NCBI GenBank assembly: GCA_002373855.1
Contig: DFKO01000122.1
Span: 1-10,780 of the forward strand
Direction of reading: 5' to 3'
Length of the DNA: 10,780 bases
Origin: Lachnospiraceae bacterium UBA3643
GTDB lineage: Bacteria; Bacillota; Clostridia; Lachnospirales; Lachnospiraceae
How positions within the stretch are numbered: the stretch's first letter is position 1; the number at the start of each line of letters is the position of its first letter. The position numbers and the translations under genes were made by a program. A model generated the notes under the pieces. The model had not been told where the DNA came from. It saw only the letters and a list, made by a program, of their open reading frames with translations, and did not search any database. Shown here piece after piece: positions 1-7,080 of the stretch.

Positions 1-51
1 AATAATAATGCAAATAATAATGGAACAAATAATGGAAATTCTGTCGGGAAT
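1..51 (+). repeat. AAT-rich trinucleotide tract encoding an Asn-rich linker
   Basis: Runs of AAT codons (three, three and two, broken by GCA, GGA and ACA) encode a low-complexity Asn/Gly linker in frame with the large protein. Such linkers usually join domains, which supports another domain upstream of the window. Copy-number change would keep the frame, so phase switching is not expected. Confidence 0.6.
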
Positions 52-2760
52 GATGAACCGGTAATGTTCAGGGTAAATGACACAACAGGGATCTCCCAGA
101 TTGAGTTTATCAATATTGAAAGGACCGGGATTCCCTCACATATCCTAAACAGCAATAATCCTGCGGTAATCACCGAGTATCTAAAGAGCCATAAGGCGGA
201 GCTGCGTCCTGTCGACAAAGCCCATCTTAAAGAGAGAAGGGATGTACTTAATATTATAGAGAACAAGCGGGCGTCAATATCGCAGGCTATAGACGGCAAG
301 ATCGCTAAGATGGAGCCGGAGGCACCTGTTGAGGCAGATGATACCGTCATTCTTAACAACATACATCAAAAGGAATTCCAGTCATCAGGTAACGGATGCT
401 GGTCAGTTGCATTTAGCAATATCATGCAGAGCCGCGGTATTGATATGCCCCAGCAGTTTATCAGAGCCCACAGACCGGGAACAGACGATCTTGTGACTGA
501 CGAGCAGAAGCGACAATATAATGAAGCAAATATGACACTTGATATAAACGAGATGTACAGCATGGATAAACCTCGTGATCTGAGAGAGTCGGGAGAACTC
601 ATCACAAAGGTATTGCCCAATACCGGTACTCACTCGAGAAATTTCGGAGCCATCGCCGATTACCTTTATGATGTTGAGAGGATCGAAGAGGGTGAGGATA
701 TTATCTACAGAGCCAAGCCCCAGCCTAAGAATCAGGCGGGCTATGACGCTTTTAAGAATGCTTTTAAGGATTCCCTTGCAGAAGGTATCAAGGTCAACAG
801 ATCACCGGTTGCCATCACTGACGGTTATCATTATCTGACAATAGTCGGATACGGCAAAAAGGACGGAGTCGAAGGCTTTTATTATCAGGACTCTCTTGAT
901 TATATGCCCTTTGAACAGAGAAACAGGGAAAGGGGCGAGGAGCACGCTGTCGATAAGGTCAGATTCAAGTCGTATGATGAATTCTTTAAAGGATTAGCCG
1001 AGAAGCAGGCAAAGTTTAAGGATATTAACGGAGAATATGCAAACGGCTTCGGAATAGATATGACATGGGCAGAGGATTACGAGAAGGTTGACGGTCAGTG
1101 CCGAAAGCTTACGGATATTGGCCTTAATATGCAGGGTGATGATGTCATAGAGCCGCCATTCTCAAATAATCCCGTTCAAAAGGGTGAGTGGCAGGTTATG
1201 TATTCAAATCCCGAGAGAGATTACAACAAGGATGCCATAGAGGTAGTCAAGACAAAGCCAGTCACTGACTTCCTTGAATACCGCGATACCGTTGTCATCC
1301 CGAAGAAGATCATCGAAGGACAGATGATAAAGAAAGAGGAGATGGCTGAGACCGTCGGTAAGTTCAATAGCAGGGAAACTGAGATCCGTGAAGGCAAACC
1401 GGTCGTTCAGGAAGATATAGGACAAATCTCATATTATGAAGACAGGACAAATCCCAAACCTGAACTTGGACCAAGTGACTTATCACCCAGTGACAGGGAG
1501 CTTCTTGCCATGCAGAAAAAAAATGCATCAAAGGGGAAGAATGAAAACGCAGTACCCGTCATCGACAGAGAGGTCATTTTCAAGAGTGATATGTATTCGG
1601 AATATATTACCGATATGGTTGAAGGGCTTATAAACGATGATGACCTTGAGCTGTTCAATCCTGTTGAGGGTACGGACAAAGAGAAAGCATTTGATAAAAG
1701 ATGTGACAGTGCATCCTGGGGAGAGAGCCTTAAGGAAGCCAAGGTCCACCTCCAGACACTTGCTAAATGCTACGAGATATATGCAGATGAAGAGAAAAGA
1801 AAGACTGCAAACCTAAAGAAGCTTGATGATACGATTAATTATTCGCTCCTCGGATTAAAAGCATCCGTTAATGAATATCTGAAAAATACCGGCGAATCAA
1901 ATATGGGCGAGAAGAACAAGATCGCACAGAAATTAAAGACATCGGTGAACCAGATCATATCAAGGCGTGAGGCAGTCGGCGGCAATGCAGAGCAAAGATA
2001 TGAATCCCTTGCAAACGCAACCGAGGGATTGTTTGATTTCACAAAGAGACTTTCAAGGATCGAGAGCGACAACATATTTTCAAGAAACTCCGATGAGTTC
2101 AATGAGATGCTCAGGAAAGCGAGAGAGATCAGAGACAAGGTCAGACCTAATTATATGAAAAATTTCGACATGACCGTTGATAAGGAGTATTTAAAGAGCG
2201 AGGCTTTCAAGAAGGATGTAGAGGATATAAAAAAGCTCGCCGATAAATACAGGATAGAAAAGGATAAAGACAACAAAGCGAAGCGAAGCACCAAGAAGGG
2301 GCAGGCCAGATACGATGCCGCTGTCCAGCTCTCAAAATTCTGCGCGGAGCTGAAAAGGGATGCAGAGAGAGCAGCTGATCCCAGATATAATACAAAGCAG
2401 TACAAGCTCGGTAAATGGACCGAAAAATCCGCTGAGGCAGATGAGATCGACCGGATAGTAAGTGAGAGAAGAGAGAAGATCGGCGAGTGCTATCGCAAAG
2501 CAAGAGTGCTCCGTCCCGACAGAGATGAGATAATGATAAGGACAAGGGTGACGGCCGAGGAACTAAACGAAACAGAGAAAAAGGAACCGGTAAAAAAGGA
2601 ACCCGAAAAAAAGAATCCTGTAAAGAATCAGGAAAAGAACAATCAGGTAAATAAGAATCCCGAGAATAAGGCCCATGAGAAAAAGAGCCAGGAGGATATC
2701 ATTAAAGAAAAGCCTGTTAAAAAGGTAAAGAAACCAAAGAAGGTACAACTGGAACTGTAA
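1..2760 (+). CDS. Large charged protein with papain-like cysteine peptidase domain (5' end outside window)
   Basis: The frame is open from base 1, and the ATG at 64 has no convincing ribosome binding site. The 919 codons here are therefore probably the C-terminal part of a longer gene. Residue numbers below count from base 1. An Asn-rich linker (residues 1-17) leads into a domain with Q127, C133 followed by Trp, H277 and D297. The Gln lies six residues before the Cys, as in papain and C39-type peptidases. The His is followed by a short hydrophobic strand, a Gly-Tyr-Gly turn, and then the Asp strand (GFYYQDS), as expected for a papain-like fold. Residues of about 300-850 are charged, mostly helical and unrecognised. 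The last 60 or so residues are a Lys/Glu/Asn/Pro-rich tail. No signal peptide or membrane segment is visible in this part. It probably shares a transcript with the next gene. A bacterial peptidase or amidase toxin/effector is inferred; the catalytic call is moderate and the substrate unknown. Confidence 0.75.
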   Translation, partial: NNNANNNGTNNGNSVGNDEPVMFRVNDTTGISQIEFINIERTGIPSHILNSNNPAVITEYLKSHKAELRPVDKAHLKERRDVLNIIENKRASISQAIDGKIAKMEPEAPVEADDTVILNNIHQKEFQSSGNGCWSVAFSNIMQSRGIDMPQQFIRAHRPGTDDLVTDEQKRQYNEANMTLDINEMYSMDKPRDLRESGELITKVLPNTGTHSRNFGAIADYLYDVERIEEGEDIIYRAKPQPKNQAGYDAFKNAFKDSLAEGIKVNRSPVAITDGYHYLTIVGYGKKDGVEGFYYQDSLDYMPFEQRNRERGEEHAVDKVRFKSYDEFFKGLAEKQAKFKDINGEYANGFGIDMTWAEDYEKVDGQCRKLTDIGLNMQGDDVIEPPFSNNPVQKGEWQVMYSNPERDYNKDAIEVVKTKPVTDFLEYRDTVVIPKKIIEGQMIKKEEMAETVGKFNSRETEIREGKPVVQEDIGQISYYEDRTNPKPELGPSDLSPSDRELLAMQKKNASKGKNENAVPVIDREVIFKSDMYSEYITDMVEGLINDDDLELFNPVEGTDKEKAFDKRCDSASWGESLKEAKVHLQTLAKCYEIYADEEKRKTANLKKLDDTINYSLLGLKASVNEYLKNTGESNMGEKNKIAQKLKTSVNQIISRREAVGGNAEQRYESLANATEGLFDFTKRLSRIESDNIFSRNSDEFNEMLRKAREIRDKVRPNYMKNFDMTVDKEYLKSEAFKKDVEDIKKLADKYRIEKDKDNKAKRSTKKGQARYDAAVQLSKFCAELKRDAERAADPRYNTKQYKLGKWTEKSAEADEIDRIVSERREKIGECYRKARVLRPDRDEIMIRTRVTAEELNETEKKEPVKKEPEKKNPVKNQEKNNQVNKNPENKAHEKKSQEDIIKEKPVKKVKKPKKVQLEL
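2569..2757 (+). repeat. Degenerate repeats encoding a Lys/Glu/Pro/Asn-rich C-terminal tail
   Basis: The last 63 codons of the first gene repeat a loose unit of the type (V/E)KK(E/N)P, starting EKKEPVKKEPEKKNP. They then become Asn/Lys-rich and end in a very basic stretch (KPVKKVKKPKK) before the final VQLEL. The tail is predicted to be disordered. Basic unstructured C-termini act as signals in some type IV secretion substrates; applying that here is inference. Confidence 0.6.
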
Positions 2761-2777
2761 CATTCCCAAAAGGGTGC

Positions 2778-2781
2778 GAGG
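2778..2781 (+). promoter_or_regulatory. Ribosome binding site fixing the start at 2789
   Basis: GAGG lies seven bases before the ATG at 2789. The same frame could begin at a GTG at 2774, but that codon has no purine-rich site at a useful distance and sits just upstream of this site. The ATG is therefore preferred. Confidence 0.6.
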
Positions 2782-2788
2782 AAAAAGC

Positions 2789-5077
2789 ATGAAAAATCTG
2801 ACTGAAAATGAAGTGATCAAACTTGTAAACAGCATAAAGGGCGAGGAGGCAATGAAGCAGTATGGAAGCCATCGCCGTTTTCTTCTTGCGGGACTTGATG
2901 GACCGGAGGAGATGAAGAGCCGTCTGGCATTTGTGGATGCGTACAAAACAGAGCTTGATCTGATCCATGAAAAGCTGAAGGCAGCTTACAATATAGGACC
3001 GGAGGATGACGAGTTCGGATACCTCAACAATCCGACCTTCAGATCAGGCGCAGGCAAGGAGCAAAACCGTATCATAGACCTTATGAAGGATTATATGGCT
3101 TTTCAGACGGTGACAGGCAGGCTCTCAAAGAATAAATATGATGAGATGATAGTTTCCGGTCCCGATACCGATGAGGAAAAGGATTTTAGACAGACTCTTC
3201 CCGGCAAAGATGAGCTTAATTTCCTCATAGAAGGTTCGGCATATCAGGATAATAAGAAAGAGGGGATCAGAGCCTGCAGAAAATGGATGTACCGAAACTG
3301 TGAAAAGAGCGGTCCGTTTAACCTGACGGGAACCAAGAGGAATTATATCGATTCCTTTGGCAAGATGCCCGTGGAACAGCAGGTCAATGCGATCTTCCAG
3401 GTGGAGACAAGATATTACAAGTACGATGATGAGCAGGGACTTGGTGAGGAGAGTGCTGCATCGGATTCATTTGTTCCGACGCTTGATGAGTTCAAAGAAT
3501 TCATGAACAGATCCTCGCTCAATGTGATAGCCAAGGCAAAGGGTGATTCCATCTTCTGGAGTCGTCTCGAGAGAGCAGTCGATAAGACCAAGGACAGAGC
3601 AGACATCATCGGGGAGAGGTATGCCCGCAAAAAAGCGGAGGTTGAGGAAAACAGCAAAAAGACAGGTAGCGTAGCTCTTAAAGTAAGACAACAGATAGCC
3701 CATGATAAATACATGATGAAGAAGTCAAAGGAAATATTTGAATCCTTCATCAAGATCAGAAATGAGTATATGACCTGTCTTAGTAAGTATCAGGAAAAAA
3801 ATGACAGGAAAACTCTGGATGCCCTTAAGAAAAAAGGACTTGAGATACAGAATCTTTGGAAAGACGAAAACAGGAGAAAAATCTACCAGCAGGCTGAAGG
3901 AGATACAAAGGCATTTTCCGGTTTTGTTGAATTCACAAAGAAGCTTGAGAATGTGGATAAGATGAATGATAAAACCATAAAGAAGATAGCGGCGGAGCAG
4001 AAGATTGAAAAGATAGAAAAATATATAGGCTACAGATGGTATGCTGCCACATTTTGGTCATCGGCTACAACCGCGAATAATTATCTGAAATTTGCAAGGG
4101 AAACAGCTGTGGACAAGGCAATCTCAACCGGATTTCAGCGTACGGGAGTCATCATAAGCGCGTATACAACAGTCAAAAACAGTATCATGTCCGTAGTCTC
4201 ATATAAGAGAAAGCAGAGAGCAAAGTCGATAAAGAGTACTCTCAAGGAAGATTTCAAATCATATAACAAGGCAGAGACCGAAAAGTTTGGAGACAGAAAT
4301 AAAAGAGCAGGTGCTCTGGCAAAGATCACAAAGAAACGAAACATGGGTAAGGCGAAGATGTATGCCTTGACGGCAGCCTTTGCCCTCGGCGCCACGATTC
4401 TCGGAGTCGTCACTGCGGTGACTGCACCGGTGTCAATGCCTCTTACCATAACCGGCCTTGCTGTATCTACGGCGGGATTTGCCCTTAATAAAGGCTTGTC
4501 GATAAGACGCAATGATGTCCTTGATAAAAAGGAGATAGACAGCGCAGCCAAGCTCGATGAGAAATATAAGACCAAGCTTGATGAAAACGGCAAAAAAACA
4601 ATGCGCTACATTGAGTCCAAGGTTGAAGACAGAAGGAAGATCCTTGAAGAGAAAAGGAAGAGGTTTGATAACGGCCGTACTGAGCTAAAGATACTTGACA
4701 GCCATCTTGAAAAGCCCAAAAAGCTGAAGGCTACCGTTAGAACCAATTATGCTGTTAAGAAGGGCTGTTCGACAGTATCTTCATTTAATGCAAAGCTTGA
4801 CAGGGAACTGGTTGAGGAGGCGTTCCGCCATATATTCTTAAAGGATCCCGAAGGACCCATTAACGAGGAAAACCTCATCAAGAAAGAAGAATTCAGCAAA
4901 TATGTTTCAAAGCATGCGGCTGATTACGAGGAGGTACATCAGTCATATAAAGAGGCAAAGCTCAGGGTACAGTTCAAGGAACTCCTTGAGGCTGACGGCG
5001 TCAAGATAAAGGTTCCGAAAAATGTGGGAGCTGCTAAGAAGATGTTCCATGAGAAAGCGAAGTCAAAGGAAATATGA
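2789..5077 (+). CDS. Large charged helical protein with a hydrophobic hairpin, unknown function
   Basis: A 762-residue protein that I do not recognise. It is mostly charged and helical, with coiled-coil-like Lys/Glu-rich stretches, and has no signal peptide. One clearly hydrophobic region, about residues 524-567, reads as two short helices (about 525-545 and 550-567) separated by a Pro-containing turn. Before it, about residues 413-470, lies an aromatic, weakly amphipathic segment. The C-terminus is basic. It starts 28 bases after the preceding stop with a GAGG site, so the two genes are probably co-transcribed, and it ends in a tandem in-frame TGA TAA. A soluble, charged protein with a late hydrophobic hairpin is seen in membrane-inserting toxins and secreted effectors, but also in ordinary membrane-anchored proteins. 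Function is not assigned. Confidence 0.8.
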   Translation: MKNLTENEVIKLVNSIKGEEAMKQYGSHRRFLLAGLDGPEEMKSRLAFVDAYKTELDLIHEKLKAAYNIGPEDDEFGYLNNPTFRSGAGKEQNRIIDLMKDYMAFQTVTGRLSKNKYDEMIVSGPDTDEEKDFRQTLPGKDELNFLIEGSAYQDNKKEGIRACRKWMYRNCEKSGPFNLTGTKRNYIDSFGKMPVEQQVNAIFQVETRYYKYDDEQGLGEESAASDSFVPTLDEFKEFMNRSSLNVIAKAKGDSIFWSRLERAVDKTKDRADIIGERYARKKAEVEENSKKTGSVALKVRQQIAHDKYMMKKSKEIFESFIKIRNEYMTCLSKYQEKNDRKTLDALKKKGLEIQNLWKDENRRKIYQQAEGDTKAFSGFVEFTKKLENVDKMNDKTIKKIAAEQKIEKIEKYIGYRWYAATFWSSATTANNYLKFARETAVDKAISTGFQRTGVIISAYTTVKNSIMSVVSYKRKQRAKSIKSTLKEDFKSYNKAETEKFGDRNKRAGALAKITKKRNMGKAKMYALTAAFALGATILGVVTAVTAPVSMPLTITGLAVSTAGFALNKGLSIRRNDVLDKKEIDSAAKLDEKYKTKLDENGKKTMRYIESKVEDRRKILEEKRKRFDNGRTELKILDSHLEKPKKLKATVRTNYAVKKGCSTVSSFNAKLDRELVEEAFRHIFLKDPEGPINEENLIKKEEFSKYVSKHAADYEEVHQSYKEAKLRVQFKELLEADGVKIKVPKNVGAAKKMFHEKAKSKEI

Positions 5078-5111
5078 TAAAGTATGATTTATGTGATGAA
5101 GGAGGTAATAG

Positions 5112-5681
5112 ATGAGCGGATTTGACAGAGATTATATTTTGGAGAAATTATCTGAGATAGAGGATGAAGAAAATTTATTAACAACCGTTGTTAAGAAAGG
5201 CGAATATGGCGATGATACTCCTGAGGAGGTAAAGGATCTTGCGGAGGCAGTCGGAACCATTGTCATGGCAGACTATGTGGGCGCCGGTAAAAACGGATAT
5301 GAGACCATGGGCGTATACAGCTTTATGCCCCTCAATGATGAAGAGACCTTTGAGGTGTTGTCAGTAAATATCGTCCTGTCGGATGCTGTTGATGAGATAG
5401 GTATATATGATATGTACAAGATTATCAACATGATAAATAACCGCCTGCTTATCGGCGCGTTTATGATCTCCGATGATGAGGGTACGCTGGCATATAAGAG
5501 CAATATCTGTATTTCAAAGGAGCTTGATAATGACAATGCTCTGGCTTTTGCAACGGAGATGCTCATAGAGGCACTTGGCGAAGTGAATCTCTGGATAGAT
5601 ATCCTCATGGCGTATAACGATGGTGACAAGGACGCGGATGCATGTATTAATACCATAAAAGATATTGACTCGGAGGAGTGA
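5112..5681 (+). CDS. Small acidic protein, YbjN/secretion-chaperone-like
   Basis: A 189-residue, strongly acidic protein starting five bases after an excellent AAGGAGGT site (5099-5106). The N-terminal part (about 1-60) is helical and acidic. From about residue 63 strands and helices alternate. A helix at about 98-110 (ending NMINNRLLIG) is followed by a strand, an acidic turn, a second strand with YKS, then a long helix at about 140-165 ending in LWIDIL. This helix-strand-strand-helix order, with Trp near the end of the last helix, resembles YbjN-family proteins, whose fold is shared with class I type III secretion chaperones. The gene follows the two large proteins with 34 bases between, so it may bind one of them. 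Family and partner are inferred from pattern only, with no search run. It could simply be an unrelated acidic cytosolic protein. Confidence 0.75.
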   Translation: MSGFDRDYILEKLSEIEDEENLLTTVVKKGEYGDDTPEEVKDLAEAVGTIVMADYVGAGKNGYETMGVYSFMPLNDEETFEVLSVNIVLSDAVDEIGIYDMYKIINMINNRLLIGAFMISDDEGTLAYKSNICISKELDNDNALAFATEMLIEALGEVNLWIDILMAYNDGDKDADACINTIKDIDSEE

Positions 5682-5704
5682 TAAGATTGATCTTAATGTA
5701 TAAT

Positions 5705-5732
5705 TTGAGAATTAGATGATTTAAGGTATAAT
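5705..5732 (+). promoter_or_regulatory. Sigma-A-type promoter for the RsbW-like gene
   Basis: TTGAGA at 5705-5710 and a perfect TATAAT at 5727-5732 are separated by 16 bases. The promoter lies 31 bases before the start at 5764 and downstream of the preceding stop, so the regulator can be expressed independently of the large upstream genes. Confidence 0.65.
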
Positions 5733-5763
5733 TAGCGGCATCAAAGATAAAAGGAGAAAGGAA

Positions 5764-6168
5764 ATGCAAATAGAAAAGGAATACACATGTCCGGTCACAG
5801 AGGAGAATTACCTCAAGGTATCGGAGATGGTAGAAGAGTGCATGACCGAAGCTGAGTTTGATATGGGCGCCATCAACAAGCTGCTGTTATCGGTAGATGA
5901 GATATATGCCAATATCAAGGATTACAGTGAGGCAAAAAACTGTACGATAAAGTGCAAAGCCGATGGAAAAAAGATAGAGCTTACATTTGAGGATGACGGT
6001 CTGCCGTTTGACCCTACCAGCAAGCCTGAGCCGGATGTACTCGAGGATCTGATGGAGCGTAATATCGGAGGCCTGGGTATCTTTATCGTCCGCAAGCTTA
6101 TGGACGTTGTTGATTACAAAAGAGAGAATGATAAGAACTATCTGACCATCAGCAAAGAGTTCAGATAA
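5764..6168 (+). CDS. RsbW/SpoIIAB-type anti-sigma factor / serine kinase (HATPase)
   Basis: A 134-residue protein with the GHKL ATP-binding pattern of anti-sigma kinases. The N box is at LLSVDEIYANI, with E46 and N50. In SpoIIAB the equivalent Glu is the general base and the Asn holds magnesium. The G1 box is FEDDGLPFDP (residues 75-84) and the glycine-rich G2 box is GGLGIFIVRK (102-111). The length matches a stand-alone RsbW/SpoIIAB protein with no sensor or membrane domain. AAGGAG at 5751-5756 gives a good start. Known relatives bind a sigma factor or another target and phosphorylate a STAS-domain antagonist; such a STAS protein is encoded next. No sigma factor is visible here, so the target is unknown and may be encoded elsewhere. 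The kinase motifs look intact. Confidence 0.88.
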   Translation: MQIEKEYTCPVTEENYLKVSEMVEECMTEAEFDMGAINKLLLSVDEIYANIKDYSEAKNCTIKCKADGKKIELTFEDDGLPFDPTSKPEPDVLEDLMERNIGGLGIFIVRKLMDVVDYKRENDKNYLTISKEFR

Positions 6169-6196
6169 AGGCGATATGGAATAATACCTATAAATA

Positions 6197-6205
6197 TGTT
6201 ACAAT
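6197..6205 (+). promoter_or_regulatory. Extended -10 promoter candidate for the STAS gene
   Basis: TGTTACAAT reads as an extended -10 element (TGn followed by TACAAT, one mismatch to TATAAT). It lies 71 bases before the start at 6277 in an AT-rich gap. No clear -35 box is present at the usual distance, which is tolerable for extended -10 promoters. The STAS gene may also be read through from the kinase gene, since no terminator separates them. Confidence 0.35.
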
Positions 6206-6276
6206 AAAACGATTAATTTGATATGAATTATTAACAATAAATGTGAATTTAATATTTCAAACGGAGATTAAAGATT

Positions 6277-6552
6277 ATGGAAACGATTATAAAAGGAGTA
6301 AAAAGGCTCGACAGCAATACATATGCTGACTTTGACAAGCAGGTTGAGGAAGCTTTAATCGGTGATTATGACAGGATCGTGATCGATCTGGCCGACACCC
6401 AGTATATTTCATCTATATGCTTACGTGTCCTGCTCAAAGGCTTCAAGAAGATGAGAGCAAAGAACGGCGAGTTCGTTCTTCGCAATGTACAGCCTACCGT
6501 TCTTGAAGTCCTTGAGATTACAGGCTTTGCAGGCGGTTTCATCATTGAATGA
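6277..6552 (+). CDS. STAS-domain anti-anti-sigma factor-like protein
   Basis: A 91-residue single-domain STAS protein of the SpoIIAA/RsbV type. The key region reads YDRIVIDLADTQYISSICLRVLLKG (broken here as residues 31-42 and 43-55): a core strand ending in Asp, then the loop leading into the phosphorylatable helix. S46 aligns with the serine phosphorylated by the partner kinase (SpoIIAA Ser58 in B. subtilis). The residue usually Gly two positions later is Cys48, an uncommon choice. The C-terminal part, with the helix before GFAGGF, is normal for the family. The start has ACGGAG at 6261-6266, ten bases upstream. By family knowledge the unphosphorylated form would bind the adjacent RsbW-like protein and release its target; the pairing here is inferred from adjacency. 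Confidence 0.88.
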   Translation: METIIKGVKRLDSNTYADFDKQVEEALIGDYDRIVIDLADTQYISSICLRVLLKGFKKMRAKNGEFVLRNVQPTVLEVLEITGFAGGFIIE

Positions 6553-6728
6553 TCCGGAGTGGGAATATCATATAGTGTTTATTTTTTGAAAAATTTTATT
6601 TTTTTGAAAAAAATATAAAAGTGCAACACTTTTGCAACATATCATGTTGTATGATTGCATCAGCATAAAACAAAAAGCTGCAAATAAAAAACAAAAAAGC
6701 GATTTTCGAAATTAAAGGAGGAAAATTT
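6553..6728 (+). other. AT-rich leader upstream of the pilin-like gene
   Basis: This 176-base gap has two T-run/G/A-run blocks centred 18 bases apart (G at 6588 and G at 6606), a TATAAA at 6614-6619, the TGCAACA repeat cluster and an A-rich stretch at 6663-6708. No sigma-A promoter with correct spacing could be found: TTGAAA at 6586 is 22 bases from TATAAA, and TTGCAA at 6632 is 12 bases from TATGAT at 6650. Its AT content is well above that of the flanking genes, which suits a regulated or alternative-sigma promoter. Confidence 0.4.
6622..6651 (+). promoter_or_regulatory. Operator-like cluster of TGCAACA repeats
   Basis: TGCAACA occurs at 6622-6628 and again at 6633-6639, 11 bases apart, about one helical turn. 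An inverted copy with one mismatch (TGTTGTA) follows at 6645-6651. The second and third copies form a perfect palindrome: CAACAT at 6635-6640, spacer ATC, and ATGTTG at 6644-6649. The arrangement fits a binding site for a dimeric regulator controlling the downstream secretion genes. The regulator is unknown. Confidence 0.4.
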
Positions 6729-7055
6729 ATGAACACATTAATGCTTTTATCAAATCCGGATGTATCAAAGGTGGCAGCACCTATCATCTCTCTTATCAAG
6801 AGCTTTGCGGGACCCGTCATCGGTATCGTTGCCGCACTCGGAATCATCTACTGCATACTTCTCGGCGTTAAGCTTGCAAAGGCAGAGGAGCCTCAGGAGA
6901 GAGAGAAGGCAAAGGGTGCACTTAAGAATGCTATCATCGGATTCCTTTTGATCTTCATCCTCATCGTTGTTCTTCTTGCTCTTGTACCCCAGATGGCTAC
7001 ATGGGTTGGCGGACAGACAGGTGTCAGCATGAATGTAACAGGTTTCGGAAACTGA
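6729..7055 (+). CDS. VirB2/TrbC-like type IV secretion pilin candidate
   Basis: A 108-residue protein with two hydrophobic helices (about residues 26-49 and 67-88) joined by a short charged loop rich in Lys, Glu and Arg (AKAEEPQEREKAKGALKN). This two-helix hairpin, with a charged loop followed by a NAIIGF start to the second helix, is typical of TrbC/VirB2-type pilins of Gram-positive conjugative systems. There is no cleavable-looking signal peptide; the N-terminus is only weakly hydrophobic. It has a very strong AAAGGAGGA site at 6714-6722, which fits high expression of a structural subunit. It heads the cluster that ends with a VirD4-type coupling ATPase. The main alternative is a small accessory membrane protein of the same secretion system. 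Confidence 0.75.
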   Translation: MNTLMLLSNPDVSKVAAPIISLIKSFAGPVIGIVAALGIIYCILLGVKLAKAEEPQEREKAKGALKNAIIGFLLIFILIVVLLALVPQMATWVGGQTGVSMNVTGFGN

Positions 7056-7080
7056 TCATCAGAGAGAAAACCTTTCAAAT

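Noticed and set aside
613..627. LPNTG in the first large protein, resembling a sortase motif
   Set aside because: It is internal, far from the C-terminus, and lacks the following hydrophobic segment and basic tail of a sorting signal.
2774..2788. GTG start for the second large protein
   Set aside because: The ATG at 2789 has a GAGG site at ideal spacing; the GTG has none.
4135..4593. 152-codon minus-strand open frame
   Set aside because: It lies wholly inside the second large gene on the opposite strand, has no ribosome site that I can see, and has the composition of an antisense shadow. The other minus-strand frames fail for the same reason.
5681..5704. Short palindrome AAGATTGATCTT after the YbjN-like gene as a terminator
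   Set aside because: The stem is only five A/T-rich pairs with almost no loop, and no T-run follows; a TATAAT at 5699 also lacks a -35 at correct spacing.
6586..6619. Sigma-A promoter from TTGAAA and TATAAA in the AT-rich leader
   Set aside because: The spacing is 22 bases, too long for a normal sigma-A promoter.
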